DNA of 64,000 nucleotides from Cloacibacterium caeni. Its GTDB lineage: Bacteria; Bacteroidota; Bacteroidia; Flavobacteriales; Weeksellaceae. Below, one piece after another: positions 22,244 through 31,226 of this stretch (position 1 is the first letter of the stretch; every line of letters starts with the position of its first letter). The stretch covers positions 1,054,001 to 1,118,000 of the forward strand of contig NZ_OU015321.1 in NCBI RefSeq assembly GCF_907163105.1, in the 5' to 3' direction. A program made the translations under genes and the position numbers. The notes below the pieces were generated by a model, which did no database searches, was not told the origin of the DNA, and worked only from the letters and a program-made list of their open reading frames with translations.

Positions 22244-24448
22244 ATGGTTTATGATTTAGAAAAAGAAAATAAAGAAATTCAGTATCGCTATAAAGATTTA
22301 ATCTCTAATACATACAGAACTCTTGATGAAGAACAGAATAAACTCATCAGGAAAGCATTTGATATTGCTTTAGACGCTCACAAAGACCAAAGAAGAAAAA
22401 CGGGGGAACCTTACATCTATCACCCTATCGAAGTGGCAAAAATCGTTGCCAATGAAATAGGTTTAGGAGCCACTTCTATTGCTTGCGCATTGCTTCATGA
22501 CGTGATTGAAGATTCTGAATATACTTATGAAGACATCAAGAAAATTTTTGGTCAAAAAATTGCAGATATCGTCAATGGACTGACTAAAATTTCAGTGATG
22601 AACCATCAAAATATTTCGGTTCAGTCTGAAAATTACAGAAAATTACTTTTAACACTTTCAGAAGATTTCCGCGTGATTCTCATCAAAATTGCAGACAGAT
22701 TGCACAATATGAGAACACTTGAAAGCATGAGAGATGATAAACAAAAGAAAATTGCCTCAGAAACGGTTTACATTTACGCTCCTCTTGCTCATAGATTAGG
22801 ACTTTATAACATAAAATCAGAACTTGAAGATTTATCTTTAAAATACAACAATCCAGATGTTTATTACGACATTGCTAATAAATTAGAACTTGCCAAAGAT
22901 AATCGCGAGAAATATGTAGAAGAGTTCAAAAAAGAAGTTTCGGAACAACTAAAAGAAGAGCATCTCAATTTTACCATCAAAGGCAGAGCGAAAGCCATTA
23001 ATTCTATTTATAGAAAAATGCTGAAGCAAAACGTAGCTTTTGAAGAGGTATTTGACAATTACGCGATTAGAATTATTTATAAATCAGACGCTAAAAACGA
23101 AAAATTCATCGCTTGGAAAATCTATTCCATCGTTACCGATTTATACCACAGCAATCCGCAAAGAATGCGTGACTGGATTACCAATCCTCGTTCTACAGGT
23201 TACGAAAGTTTACATTTGACCGTTTTAGGTCCTGACAAAAAATGGATTGAAGTTCAAATTCGTTCCGAAAGAATGGACGAAATCGCTGAAAAAGGTGTTG
23301 CAGCACATTATAAATACAAAGAAGGCTTCAAACAAAACAGCGACGATAGAAACTTCGAGCAGTGGGTTTCTCAGATTAGAGAAGTCATCGAACAACAACA
23401 AAACCTTTCCACCACAGAACTTTTGGATAATATTAAACTTAATCTTTATTCCAAAGAAGTTTTTGTTTTCACACCAAAAGGAGAAATTAAAATTTTACCA
23501 GTGGGTTCTACCGCTCTGGATTTCGCGTTTTCGGTTCACACCGATTTGGGAATGAAATGTTTAGGTGCAAAAATCAATGGGAAACTGGTTCCTATTTCTT
23601 ACGTTTTGCAAAACGGCGACCAAATAGACATTCTTTCTTCTCAAAATCAAAAACCAAAGCAAGATTGGTTAGATATTGTTATCACTTCTAAAGCAAAATC
23701 TAGAATTAAAGCTGCGCTTAACTCCGAAAAAAACGGACAAGTTGCAGAAGGAAAAGAAATTTTCCAAAGAAAATTAAGACACGCAAAACTTACCTTTTCA
23801 GAGGAAGAAGTAAATAATATTCAGAAATTTTTTAATCATAAAACCTCTCAAGATTTATTTCTAAAATTCTACGATGGCACTTATGATACCACAGATTTAA
23901 AAAAATATGCCGATTCTAAAAGTGCTCTGAAAAATTTCTTCCAGAGATTTAGAAAATCACCCAACATCAATACTGCTTACGAAGAAAGTCCAACCACAGA
24001 TTTAGACTTAATCGTTTTCGGTAAAGATGAAGAAAAACTGAATTACAGCTTTGCCAAATGTTGTACCGTAATTCCAGGTGATAAAATTTTTGGATTTATC
24101 ACGATTTCAGACGGAATTAAAGTTCATAATGACAATTGTCCGAACGCAATTAACCTTAGAGCCAATTACGATTATAGAGTAATGCCTGCAAAATGGGTTA
24201 ATGAACAACGTTACAGCAGCAGAGTGAGAATAGAAATCGAAGGAATTGACAGAAAAGGATTGGTAAACGACATTACTGAAGTAATTAGTAATGCCATGAA
24301 TATTGACATGAAAAGTATTTCTATCGAAAGTAATGACGGTATTTTCTTAGGAACCATCACGCTAGAAGTTAAAAACAAAAGCCAACTAGAAGAAACACTA
24401 AAACAACTCAGAAATGTACTGAGCGTAACCCAAGTAAAAAGATTATAA
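22244..24448 (+). CDS. Bifunctional (p)ppGpp synthetase/hydrolase (RSH)
   Basis: The 734-residue protein has, in order, an HD hydrolase domain (HPIEVAKIV then LLHDVIEDS, about residues 60-95, with a later ADRLHNMRT), a synthetase domain (about 230-370, IEVQIRSERMDEIAEKGVAAHYKYK), a TGS domain (VFVFTPKGEIKILPVGSTALDFAF) and a C-terminal ACT domain (ending VLSVTQVKRL). The intact HD motif and synthetase residues mean it can both make and break the stringent alarmone. It is probably the only long RSH in the genome. nhaA starts 2 bp downstream. Confidence 0.96.
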   Translation: MVYDLEKENKEIQYRYKDLISNTYRTLDEEQNKLIRKAFDIALDAHKDQRRKTGEPYIYHPIEVAKIVANEIGLGATSIACALLHDVIEDSEYTYEDIKKIFGQKIADIVNGLTKISVMNHQNISVQSENYRKLLLTLSEDFRVILIKIADRLHNMRTLESMRDDKQKKIASETVYIYAPLAHRLGLYNIKSELEDLSLKYNNPDVYYDIANKLELAKDNREKYVEEFKKEVSEQLKEEHLNFTIKGRAKAINSIYRKMLKQNVAFEEVFDNYAIRIIYKSDAKNEKFIAWKIYSIVTDLYHSNPQRMRDWITNPRSTGYESLHLTVLGPDKKWIEVQIRSERMDEIAEKGVAAHYKYKEGFKQNSDDRNFEQWVSQIREVIEQQQNLSTTELLDNIKLNLYSKEVFVFTPKGEIKILPVGSTALDFAFSVHTDLGMKCLGAKINGKLVPISYVLQNGDQIDILSSQNQKPKQDWLDIVITSKAKSRIKAALNSEKNGQVAEGKEIFQRKLRHAKLTFSEEEVNNIQKFFNHKTSQDLFLKFYDGTYDTTDLKKYADSKSALKNFFQRFRKSPNINTAYEESPTTDLDLIVFGKDEEKLNYSFAKCCTVIPGDKIFGFITISDGIKVHNDNCPNAINLRANYDYRVMPAKWVNEQRYSSRVRIEIEGIDRKGLVNDITEVISNAMNIDMKSISIESNDGIFLGTITLEVKNKSQLEETLKQLRNVLSVTQVKRL

Positions 24449-24450
24449 TT

Positions 24451-25623
24451 ATGCTGATTACCAATTATTTTAGAAAATTTTTCCAAATAGCACAATCTTC
24501 AGGAAATTTATTGATTATCTGTGTCATCGTCTCATTAATGATTGCCAACTCTAGCTTAGGAGATGATTTTCAAAATGTATTAGATTATCCAATTGGACCT
24601 TATTCTACAAGTCTTTGGATTAATGATGGTTTAATGGCCATTTTCTTTTTATTGGTAGGTTTAGAAATTAAACGTGAACTCATAGAAGGAGAACTTTCTA
24701 GCCTCAAAAACGCTTCTCTTCCTATTTTTGCAGCGATTGGTGGAATGGTTGTTCCTGCATTAATTTTCATATTTTTTAATTACGGAACAGAATACCAAAA
24801 TGGATGGGGAATTCCTATGGCTACAGATATTGCGTTTTCTCTCGCCATTATTTCTATGCTGGGGAAAAGAGTTCCAGCTTCTGTTAAAATTTTCCTTACT
24901 GCGCTAGCAATTGTAGATGATTTAGGGGCAATTGTTGTGATTGCAATTTTCTACACAGAGAAATTAGAAATCACTTATTTAGCTTTGAGTGGTGCAGTTT
25001 TACTCCTTTTAATTCTTTTAAATTTTTTCAAAGTTAAAAAATATATTTTCTACATCATTCCAGGATTATTTTTATGGCATTTTATGCATCACAGTGGCAT
25101 TCACGCTACGATTGCAGGGGTTTTATTGGCATTTACCATTCCTACAAATGAAAGCACTACAGAAATCTCGCCTTTAGAAAAATTAGAAGAAAAATTACAC
25201 TTACCCGTTAATTATTTCATCATGCCGATTTTCGCATTAGCAAATACTAATATTCAGTTTAAAAGCGGAATGATAGAGGGATTATTTAGCAATTTCGGCT
25301 ACGGAATTATTCTAGGTTTAGTTCTAGGAAAGGTAGTAGGAATCAATCTTTTTTCCTTTATTGCCATCAAATTAAAACTAAGCGATTTACCTAAAAAAAG
25401 CAATTGGTCTCAAATGATTGGTGCCGGTTTATTGGCAGGAATTGGTTTTACCATGTCTATTTTCATCGCGTTGCTTTCTTACAAAGGACACACCGAAATA
25501 CAAGACGAAGCTAAATTTGCGATTCTGGTAGCTTCTGCAATTTCTGGATTTTCTGGTTATTTTTTACTGAAACTTTTAGCCAAAAAGAAAATTTCGGTTT
25601 CCGATTATAAAGAAAATATTTAA
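24451..25623 (+). CDS. nhaA: Na+/H+ antiporter NhaA
   Basis: The 390-residue protein has about eleven to twelve membrane spans. Core signatures are WINDGLMAIFFLLVGLEIKRE, GWGIPMATDIAFSLAI and ALAIVDDLGAIVVIAIFYT, where the adjacent Asp-Asp corresponds to the Asp163/Asp164 ion-binding pair of E. coli NhaA. It exchanges two protons for one sodium and controls internal pH. It is 2 bp downstream of the RSH gene and is therefore in the same operon, an unusual pairing for a stringent-response gene. Confidence 0.96.
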   Translation: MLITNYFRKFFQIAQSSGNLLIICVIVSLMIANSSLGDDFQNVLDYPIGPYSTSLWINDGLMAIFFLLVGLEIKRELIEGELSSLKNASLPIFAAIGGMVVPALIFIFFNYGTEYQNGWGIPMATDIAFSLAIISMLGKRVPASVKIFLTALAIVDDLGAIVVIAIFYTEKLEITYLALSGAVLLLLILLNFFKVKKYIFYIIPGLFLWHFMHHSGIHATIAGVLLAFTIPTNESTTEISPLEKLEEKLHLPVNYFIMPIFALANTNIQFKSGMIEGLFSNFGYGIILGLVLGKVVGINLFSFIAIKLKLSDLPKKSNWSQMIGAGLLAGIGFTMSIFIALLSYKGHTEIQDEAKFAILVASAISGFSGYFLLKLLAKKKISVSDYKENI

Positions 25624-25628
25624 GCATA

Positions 25629-25663
25629 AAAAAAGGGTTTCTAAAATTTAGAAACCCTTTTTT
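25629..25663. terminator. Bidirectional terminator
   Basis: A nearly perfect 17-bp stem, AAAAAAGGGTTTCTAAA against TTTAGAAACCCTTTTTT, serves the convergent nhaA and flavin oxidoreductase genes. Confidence 0.93.
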
Positions 25664-25666
25664 ATT

Positions 25667-26719
25667 CTAAGGCTTACCTCTTTCGTATTGTGGTGGGAAG
25701 AAACTTACTTGATTATTTTCCCAAGAGCTTTTTGCTACAAAATATGGATTTCTCAGAAGTTCTCTTGCTAACAAAATTACATCTGCTTCATCTTTTTGCA
25801 AAATTTCTTCCGCTTGAGTTGCATTGGTAATCAGGCCAACTGCACCAGTTTTTACTTCTGCTTCTTGTTTGATTTGATGAGAAAAAGGAACTTGATAACC
25901 AGAAAAAACATTGATTTTAGCACCCGAAATATTTCCACCGCTAGAAACATCAATTAAATCTACACCTTTTTCTTTTAAAATTTTAGAAAGCGCTACGGAA
26001 TCTTCTACATTCCAACCGTTTTCAGCGTATTCCGTTGCAGATATCCTCACAAACAAAGGAACATTCTCGTTGAGAACTTCATTCACAGCCTCTACAATTT
26101 CTAATAAAATTCTCGCTCGGTTTTCTAAACTTCCACCGTATTCATCTGTTCTCACATTACTTAAAGGAGATAAAAACTGAGAAATTAAATAACCATGTGC
26201 CGCATGAATTTCAATCACATCAAAACCTGCTTTCACACTTCTTACTGCAGCTTCTTTGAAAGCGTTTACCAATTCAGAAATTTCAGATTTTGTTAAAGCA
26301 TGAGGTGTTCTTTCACCTTCTAGATAAGGGATTTCTGAAGGCGCAACTGTAATCCAACCGCTTTCTTCCAAAGAAGTTTGTTTGCCATTCCAAGTAGAAG
26401 CTTTTCTACCAGCATGACCTAATTGAATCCCAATTTTGGTTTCTGTGTTTTGATGGATAAATTCTACTATTTTTTTCCATGCTTTAGCTTGTTCATCATT
26501 CCAAATTCCGGCACATTTATCCGTAATTCTACCTTCTGGAACTACACCAGTAGCTTCTGCAATGATTAATCCTACTCCACCAAAAGCGCGCGTTGCATAA
26601 TGTACCAAATGAAAATCATTCACTACGCCATTTTTTGCAGAATACATACACATAGGCGCCATGACTACTCTGTTTTTTATTTCTAAATTTCTAAACTTAA
26701 TTGGGGTAAAAAGTTTCAT
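25667..26719 (-). CDS. Old-yellow-enzyme family NADPH:flavin oxidoreductase (YqjM type)
   Basis: The 350-residue TIM-barrel flavoprotein shows the YqjM-like motifs VVMAPMCMYSA (with the FMN-modulating Cys about residue 23), FHLVHYATRA, HAGRKA, the substrate-binding pair in EIHAAHGYLI, and SPLSNVRTDEYGGS. OYE-family enzymes reduce activated C=C bonds of enals, quinones and nitro compounds using NAD(P)H; electrophile detoxification is probable but not provable. Single-gene unit on the minus strand. Confidence 0.93.
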   Translation of the reverse strand: MKLFTPIKFRNLEIKNRVVMAPMCMYSAKNGVVNDFHLVHYATRAFGGVGLIIAEATGVVPEGRITDKCAGIWNDEQAKAWKKIVEFIHQNTETKIGIQLGHAGRKASTWNGKQTSLEESGWITVAPSEIPYLEGERTPHALTKSEISELVNAFKEAAVRSVKAGFDVIEIHAAHGYLISQFLSPLSNVRTDEYGGSLENRARILLEIVEAVNEVLNENVPLFVRISATEYAENGWNVEDSVALSKILKEKGVDLIDVSSGGNISGAKINVFSGYQVPFSHQIKQEAEVKTGAVGLITNATQAEEILQKDEADVILLARELLRNPYFVAKSSWENNQVSFFPPQYERGKP

Positions 26720-26827
26720 ATTTATAAAATTAATTTGAGCCCAAATTTATCATTTTTACGCAGAATATCACGTTTAATTCTTTGGTTTCACAAAATTTTT
26801 GTAATTTTACTCTCCGATTTTTTTAAA

Positions 26828-27307
26828 ATGGAAAAAGAATTAAGAATTAAATTTTCTCAAATAGAAAGAAACGAACTTTCAGACATAGAGAAAACCCTTC
26901 ATGAAGCAGCTATAAATGCTAGAAAAAACGCTTATGCTCCCTATTCTCATTTCAATGTAGGTTGCGCTGTTCTTCTGGAAAACGGAGAAATTGTTACAGG
27001 TAACAACCAAGAAAACGCAGCTTATCCTTCTGGTTTATGTGCAGAAAGAGTCACAGTTTTTAATATAGGTGCCAATTATCCGAACGTAAAAATTAAAAAA
27101 TTGTACGTTATTGGTGGACCATCTAGAGAAGAGACTTTTACTACTGCTACTCCACCTTGTGGTGCATGCAGACAGAGTTTACTAGAATATGAGACGAAGC
27201 AAAATGAGCCGATAGAAATTTATTTTTCTGGAATTGATGGAGCGGTTTATAAATGTGATTCGATTAAAGATTTACTTCCGTTCTCATTTGATGCTTCTTT
27301 TTTATAA
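26828..27307 (+). CDS. cdd: Cytidine deaminase
   Basis: The 160-residue enzyme has the zinc and catalytic signature CAERVTVFNIG (Cys and proton-shuttle Glu) followed by PPCGACRQSL (two more Cys). It deaminates (deoxy)cytidine to uridine in pyrimidine salvage. The ATG at 26828 gives normal length; the open frame upstream to 26735 has no flavobacterial homology I recognise and crosses the probable promoter region. A terminator follows immediately. Confidence 0.95.
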   Translation: MEKELRIKFSQIERNELSDIEKTLHEAAINARKNAYAPYSHFNVGCAVLLENGEIVTGNNQENAAYPSGLCAERVTVFNIGANYPNVKIKKLYVIGGPSREETFTTATPPCGACRQSLLEYETKQNEPIEIYFSGIDGAVYKCDSIKDLLPFSFDASFL

Positions 27308-27313
27308 AATCTA

Positions 27314-27345
27314 AATAGAAAACCTTAGGGTTTTCTATTTTTTTT
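27314..27345 (+). terminator. Intrinsic terminator after cdd
   Basis: AATAGAAAACC (27314-27324) pairs with GGTTTTCTATT (27329-27339), followed by T-residues. Confidence 0.9.
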
Positions 27346-27404
27346 GAAATATATAGACCAAAAATTTTCACAATTTCTGGTTTAAATGTACATTTGCAAT
27401 GCTT

Positions 27405-27600
27405 TTGGTTTCCGATGTTTGTCGGAATTAAAATGGGAATTCGGTGAAAATCCGAAACTGTCCCCGCAACTGTAAATCGTGCTTCGGTGAAAATCGAAGG
27501 AATTTTTTGCAAAAAAAGCCATTATCTTATTTGAAAAGATGAGAAGGTGCAAAAAATACGAAAGTCAGGAGACCTGCCAAAAACATTCATAATCAATACT
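27405..27600 (+). promoter_or_regulatory. Cobalamin riboswitch
   Basis: The 5' leader of the TonB receptor carries the conserved cobalamin-aptamer features in order: GGTTTCCGA, a GGTGAAAATCCG segment, CTGTCCCCGCAACTGTAA (about 27458-27475), a second GGTGAAAATCG arm, and the B12 box GTCAGGAGACCTGCC (27564-27578). Downstream, AGTAGA / TCTACT (about 27612-27645) can form an expression-platform hairpin before the ATG at 27711. Adenosylcobalamin or methylcobalamin binding is expected to switch the downstream receptor off. This fills the 400-bp gap after cdd. Confidence 0.95.
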
Positions 27601-27710
27601 TTCGGAGGAAAAGTAGAGAAATCCTGTAAAAAACGCAGTTCTACTGTGGTTTTTCTTTATTTCTTTTCCAGAAAGTTATTGATAGCAGTCATTAACTTTA
27701 AAATTTAACA

Positions 27711-29627
27711 ATGAAGAAAAACTTAATCTTCGCAGGAATGCTCTTTGTGACGGGAATTTCACAATTGTCAGCTCAAGAAAAAGAAGAAAAACTAATTCCA
27801 GAAGTTACCATCGCAGCAAAAGTTAAACAACAACTTCACAAAACAGGTAAAAACGTACAACTCCTTACTTCTAAAGATTTAGAAAAATTCAAAGGACAAA
27901 ACGCAGCAGAAATCCTTAATCAAGTCTCTGGTTATCAAATCACTGGAAACTTCAACAATGGTCCAGAACCGAAATCTCTAAAAATTAGAGGCGGAAAACT
28001 AGCCAACGTTTTGATTTTAGTAGATGGAATTCCGTTAAAAGACGTTACCGGAAATGATTACAACGCTACAGACCTTAGACTTTTTGCTTCAGAAAATATA
28101 GAATCTATAGAAATTCTGAATGGAGCATCTTCGGTTTTATATGGTTCTAATGCTACCGTTTCTGTGATTAATTTTAAAACTAAAAAATCTTCGCAACAAG
28201 CTCTAGAAGGAAGAATTGGAGCAAGAATCGGCAGTTTCGGAACTTTTGGACAAAATTTGAGCGCTCAAGGAAAAATCAATCAATGGAATTATCAATTTTC
28301 TGGTTCTAATGAAAAATCAGACGGAATTTCGGCAGCTCTAGGAGAAAATTTTGATAAAGATGGTTTTGAAAAGCAAAATGCAAATGCTACTGTAGGTTAC
28401 AGTACTCAAAATTTCAATGTAAATGTAAACGCTGGTTATCAACATCATTATTATGATTTTGACAATGGCGCTTTTGAAGATGGAAAATACAAAGGCAATG
28501 ACACGCAAAAATTCAGCGGACTCAATGCTCAATATTCATACGACAAAGGAAACATCACTTTTAATTCTAGAATTTCTGCGAATGAAAGAATTGTGAGAAA
28601 TCTCAACAACAATACCTATCAAGACCAATACAGCTATCAAGGTCAAAATATTTTTGCAGAATTGTACAATCAGACTCAATTTTCGGAACATATTAATTTA
28701 GTAGCGGGAATTCAGTATGAATCTCAGAATTTAGGTTCCAAATCTTTACCTTGGGGCGGAACTTCCATGCAAAATGTATTGACTCTTGGCGAAACAGAGA
28801 TTCGTAATTTTGATGTTTTTGCCAATGCAAATTTAGCCTATCAAATTTTTCATTTGGATTTAGGTGCACGATTGAACAATCATTCTAAATATGATAATCA
28901 CTTTGTTTACAGCATAAATCCATTTATTTTAACAGATTTAGACGAGAATTTCTTAAAAATAGGCTATTCTTATGCCACTGCATTTATCGCACCTACTCTT
29001 TATCAATCTTATGGTTCATTGCCTTATGTTTTGCCAAATTTTGATTTAAAACCAGAAACCAATGCTTCGCATGAATTGGATTTCAGTTTTGGAAAGAAAG
29101 ACAGAACTTTTGTGGTAAATGCAAGTGTTTTCAGCAGAAAAGAAAAAGATGTTTTCGTGTATAATATTGTAGATTTCAACACTTATGCTGGGAAATTTTT
29201 AAATGTAGACAGCAATAAAGTAAAAGGTGTAGAATTAGGAGTTCAATATCATTTCAATGAAAAAGTAAATGTAGGTGGTAATTTTTCTTTCGCTGAAAAA
29301 GACAATCCTGCTACAAGATTGCGTTCGCCAAAACAAAGAGCAAATGCTTTTTTAGAAATTTTACCGATTAAAAATAACAGAATCAATATTTCTTATCAAT
29401 ATACCTCAAAAAGAAATGATGCGTACTATGATAGCAGTAGTTTTAGTACAAAAAACGTAGAATTAGAAGCGTTCCATTTGTTTAACCTGAATATCAATCA
29501 GAAAATCACCAAATCTCTAGATACTTATTTAAACGTAGGAAACGTATTGAATACCAGTTATACAGATGTCATCGGTTTTACCACAAAACCTAGAAATATA
29601 ACTTTAGGAGTTGAATATAAATTTTAA
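27711..29627 (+). CDS. btuB: TonB-dependent outer-membrane receptor, BtuB-like
   Basis: The 638-residue protein has a signal peptide (about 1-22), a TonB-box region (LIPEVTIAAK), a plug domain (LEKFKGQNAAEILNQVSGYQI then VLILVDGIPLKD and SIEILNGASSVLYGSNATVSVINFKTK) and a 22-strand barrel that ends in an aromatic residue (VEYKF). The cobalamin riboswitch directly upstream assigns it to vitamin B12 or a related corrinoid. It stands alone; periplasmic and inner-membrane B12 import genes are not in the window. Confidence 0.92.
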   Translation: MKKNLIFAGMLFVTGISQLSAQEKEEKLIPEVTIAAKVKQQLHKTGKNVQLLTSKDLEKFKGQNAAEILNQVSGYQITGNFNNGPEPKSLKIRGGKLANVLILVDGIPLKDVTGNDYNATDLRLFASENIESIEILNGASSVLYGSNATVSVINFKTKKSSQQALEGRIGARIGSFGTFGQNLSAQGKINQWNYQFSGSNEKSDGISAALGENFDKDGFEKQNANATVGYSTQNFNVNVNAGYQHHYYDFDNGAFEDGKYKGNDTQKFSGLNAQYSYDKGNITFNSRISANERIVRNLNNNTYQDQYSYQGQNIFAELYNQTQFSEHINLVAGIQYESQNLGSKSLPWGGTSMQNVLTLGETEIRNFDVFANANLAYQIFHLDLGARLNNHSKYDNHFVYSINPFILTDLDENFLKIGYSYATAFIAPTLYQSYGSLPYVLPNFDLKPETNASHELDFSFGKKDRTFVVNASVFSRKEKDVFVYNIVDFNTYAGKFLNVDSNKVKGVELGVQYHFNEKVNVGGNFSFAEKDNPATRLRSPKQRANAFLEILPIKNNRINISYQYTSKRNDAYYDSSSFSTKNVELEAFHLFNLNINQKITKSLDTYLNVGNVLNTSYTDVIGFTTKPRNITLGVEYKF

Positions 29628-29659
29628 GGATTAAATTTTTATTCCACTTGTGTTTCGAG

Positions 29660-29689
29660 CTTCAGCAATTTATTTGCTGAAGTTTTTTT
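29660..29689 (+). terminator. Intrinsic terminator after the BtuB-like gene
   Basis: CTTCAGCAA (29660-29668) pairs with TTGCTGAAG (29674-29682), followed by seven T. It overlaps the 3' end of the convergent BrkB-like gene. Confidence 0.9.
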
Positions 29690-30692
29690 ATGATTTTTTA
29701 TCAGAATCTAATTTGATGGTATGTTCAGAACTTGCTTCGGGTAAATTTTCGATTTCTTGGTGATATTCTTCTACTTCGTGTTTCATTTCATCTGCCAAAA
29801 TTTTCTCAATTCTGAGTTTTCTGATGGCGATATTCAATTCATTTCCTAAAAGAAGTAAAATCACATTTAAATTCACCCAAACCATTAATAAAATAATCGA
29901 GCCAATAGAACCGTACAAAACATTATATCTGGCAAATTTACTTACGTAAACCGCAAAGAAATACGTAGTAATCACAAATACTATCGTCGTGAAAAACGCT
30001 CCAGGAAGTGATTGTCTAAATCTGGTAATTTTGGCTGTTCCCACCCAATAAAACAAAGCCAACAACAAGAAATAAAACAATGGAAACGAAACAAAACCAA
30101 TGATTTTCGATAAATTATCTACAAACCAAGAAATATCGTATTGTGGGGTAAAAAGTTTGAGAACGACCTCAGAATAATACACTCCAAAAAGTGCTAAAAA
30201 GATAATCGCAATAAAACCAATCGTGATGAAAAAAGACAAAATATATTCATAAACATCGGTTCGTTTTTCTTCGGTGTGGTCATTAAATCCATCAATGAGA
30301 GAAAAAGTTCCATTAGTCGCAAAAATCAAAGCAAAAATAATCGTGAAATTACTGATGCTCTTCATATTCGGAACGATACTTTTGGTAATGTAATTCGTAA
30401 CATCTGCATGCATGTGTGCAGGAAAAACATTATGCATCAATACTTCAAAAATATAAAACTGAAGCTTGTCATAATGCGGTAAATAAGGCAAAATAGAAAG
30501 CAAAAACAACAAAAACGGGAATAAACTCAAAAAGAAACTCCACGAAATGGCAGACGCTTTCGCAATTAAACGGTTTTTAAAAACTCCTCTTACATAAATA
30601 TCAAACATTTCCCAAAGAGAAATGCCTAACATGGGCAAATGTATGCCATCTAAAAAACGATGAATTTTTCTAAGGAAAGTAGGAAGTTTCAA
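29688..30692 (-). CDS. YihY/BrkB-family inner-membrane protein
   Basis: The protein has six membrane spans and the family hallmarks AISWSFFLSLFPFLLFLLSILPY and YGSIGSIILLMVWVNLNVILLLLG. YihY proteins were first mislabelled RNase BN; their transport role is not proven. I place the start at the TTG at 30692 because a longer frame (to 30716) begins inside a TAnnTTTG promoter box. The C-terminus is a charged cytoplasmic tail of about 50 residues. It is divergent from rlmH and shares its promoter region. Confidence 0.88.
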   Translation of the reverse strand: MKLPTFLRKIHRFLDGIHLPMLGISLWEMFDIYVRGVFKNRLIAKASAISWSFFLSLFPFLLFLLSILPYLPHYDKLQFYIFEVLMHNVFPAHMHADVTNYITKSIVPNMKSISNFTIIFALIFATNGTFSLIDGFNDHTEEKRTDVYEYILSFFITIGFIAIIFLALFGVYYSEVVLKLFTPQYDISWFVDNLSKIIGFVSFPLFYFLLLALFYWVGTAKITRFRQSLPGAFFTTIVFVITTYFFAVYVSKFARYNVLYGSIGSIILLMVWVNLNVILLLLGNELNIAIRKLRIEKILADEMKHEVEEYHQEIENLPEASSEHTIKLDSDKKS

Positions 30693-30703
30693 AATCGTTA
30701 TTT

Positions 30704-30711
30704 TATATTTG
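30704..30711 (+). promoter_or_regulatory. -7 promoter box (TATATTTG) for rlmH
   Basis: TATATTTG lies 14 nt before the rlmH ATG at 30726, two bases from the divergent box at 30714-30721; the pair forms overlapping divergent promoters. Confidence 0.5.
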
Positions 30712-30713
30712 TA

Positions 30714-30721
30714 CAAAGATA
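30714..30721 (-). promoter_or_regulatory. -7 promoter box (TATCTTTG) for the BrkB-like gene
   Basis: Read on the minus strand as TATCTTTG, 21 nt upstream of the proposed TTG start at 30692. It explains why the longer frame start at 30716 is unlikely. Confidence 0.5.
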
Positions 30722-30725
30722 AGGA

Positions 30726-31199
30726 ATGAAAATTAATTTACTCTGCATAGGCAAAACTGACGATAAAGAAATTAAAAATCTCATCAATTACTATCTTACA
30801 AGACTTCCTAGACATTGGAATTTTGAAATTTTAGAAATTCCAGATGTTAAAAATGCTAGAAATCTCACTCCAGATTTGCTTAAAAAAGAAGAAGCTAAAT
30901 TATTTCTCAATATTATAGAAAATACAGATTTGGTGGTACTTTTAGACGAAAAAGGAAAACAGTTTAACAGCAGAGAATTTGCCCAAAAATTAGATTCTTA
31001 TCAAAATAATTCTATCAAAAAAATCTGTTTTTTAGTGGGTGGAGCTTATGGTTTTTCAGAAGAAATGTATCAAAGAGCAAATGAAAAAATCTCCATTTCT
31101 AAAATGACTTTCACGCATCAAATGATTCGATTATTTTTTGTAGAACAGATTTACCGAGCAGACCAAATCCTACAAGGAAAACCGTATCATAATGATTAA
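30726..31199 (+). CDS. rlmH: 23S rRNA pseudouridine-1915 N3-methyltransferase
   Basis: The 157-residue SPOUT-knot enzyme has LVGGAYGFSEEMYQRANEKI (SAM-binding knot) and the C-terminal MTFTHQMIRLFFVEQIYRA followed by QGKPYHND, both nearly invariant in RlmH. It methylates pseudouridine 1915 in helix 69 of 23S rRNA after large-subunit assembly. Length is typical (155-160). It is a single-gene unit with a divergent promoter. Confidence 0.97.
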   Translation: MKINLLCIGKTDDKEIKNLINYYLTRLPRHWNFEILEIPDVKNARNLTPDLLKKEEAKLFLNIIENTDLVVLLDEKGKQFNSREFAQKLDSYQNNSIKKICFLVGGAYGFSEEMYQRANEKISISKMTFTHQMIRLFFVEQIYRADQILQGKPYHND

Positions 31200-31226
31200 A
31201 GTTATGAGTTATGAGTCTTGAGTTGT
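31200..31226. repeat. ACTCATA-type short repeat at the PAP2 C-terminus
   Basis: The tract reads GTTATGAGTTATGAGTCTTG on the plus strand: near-tandem TTATGAG units. On the minus strand it supplies the final residues (TTQDS) and the TAA stop of the PAP2 gene. I recall similar ATGAGTT arrays in intergenic DNA of related genomes. Confidence 0.5.

Noticed and set aside
27264-27512. Minus-strand open frame over the cdd end and riboswitch
   Set aside because: It overlaps the cobalamin riboswitch and the cdd 3' end, and its translation has no known features.
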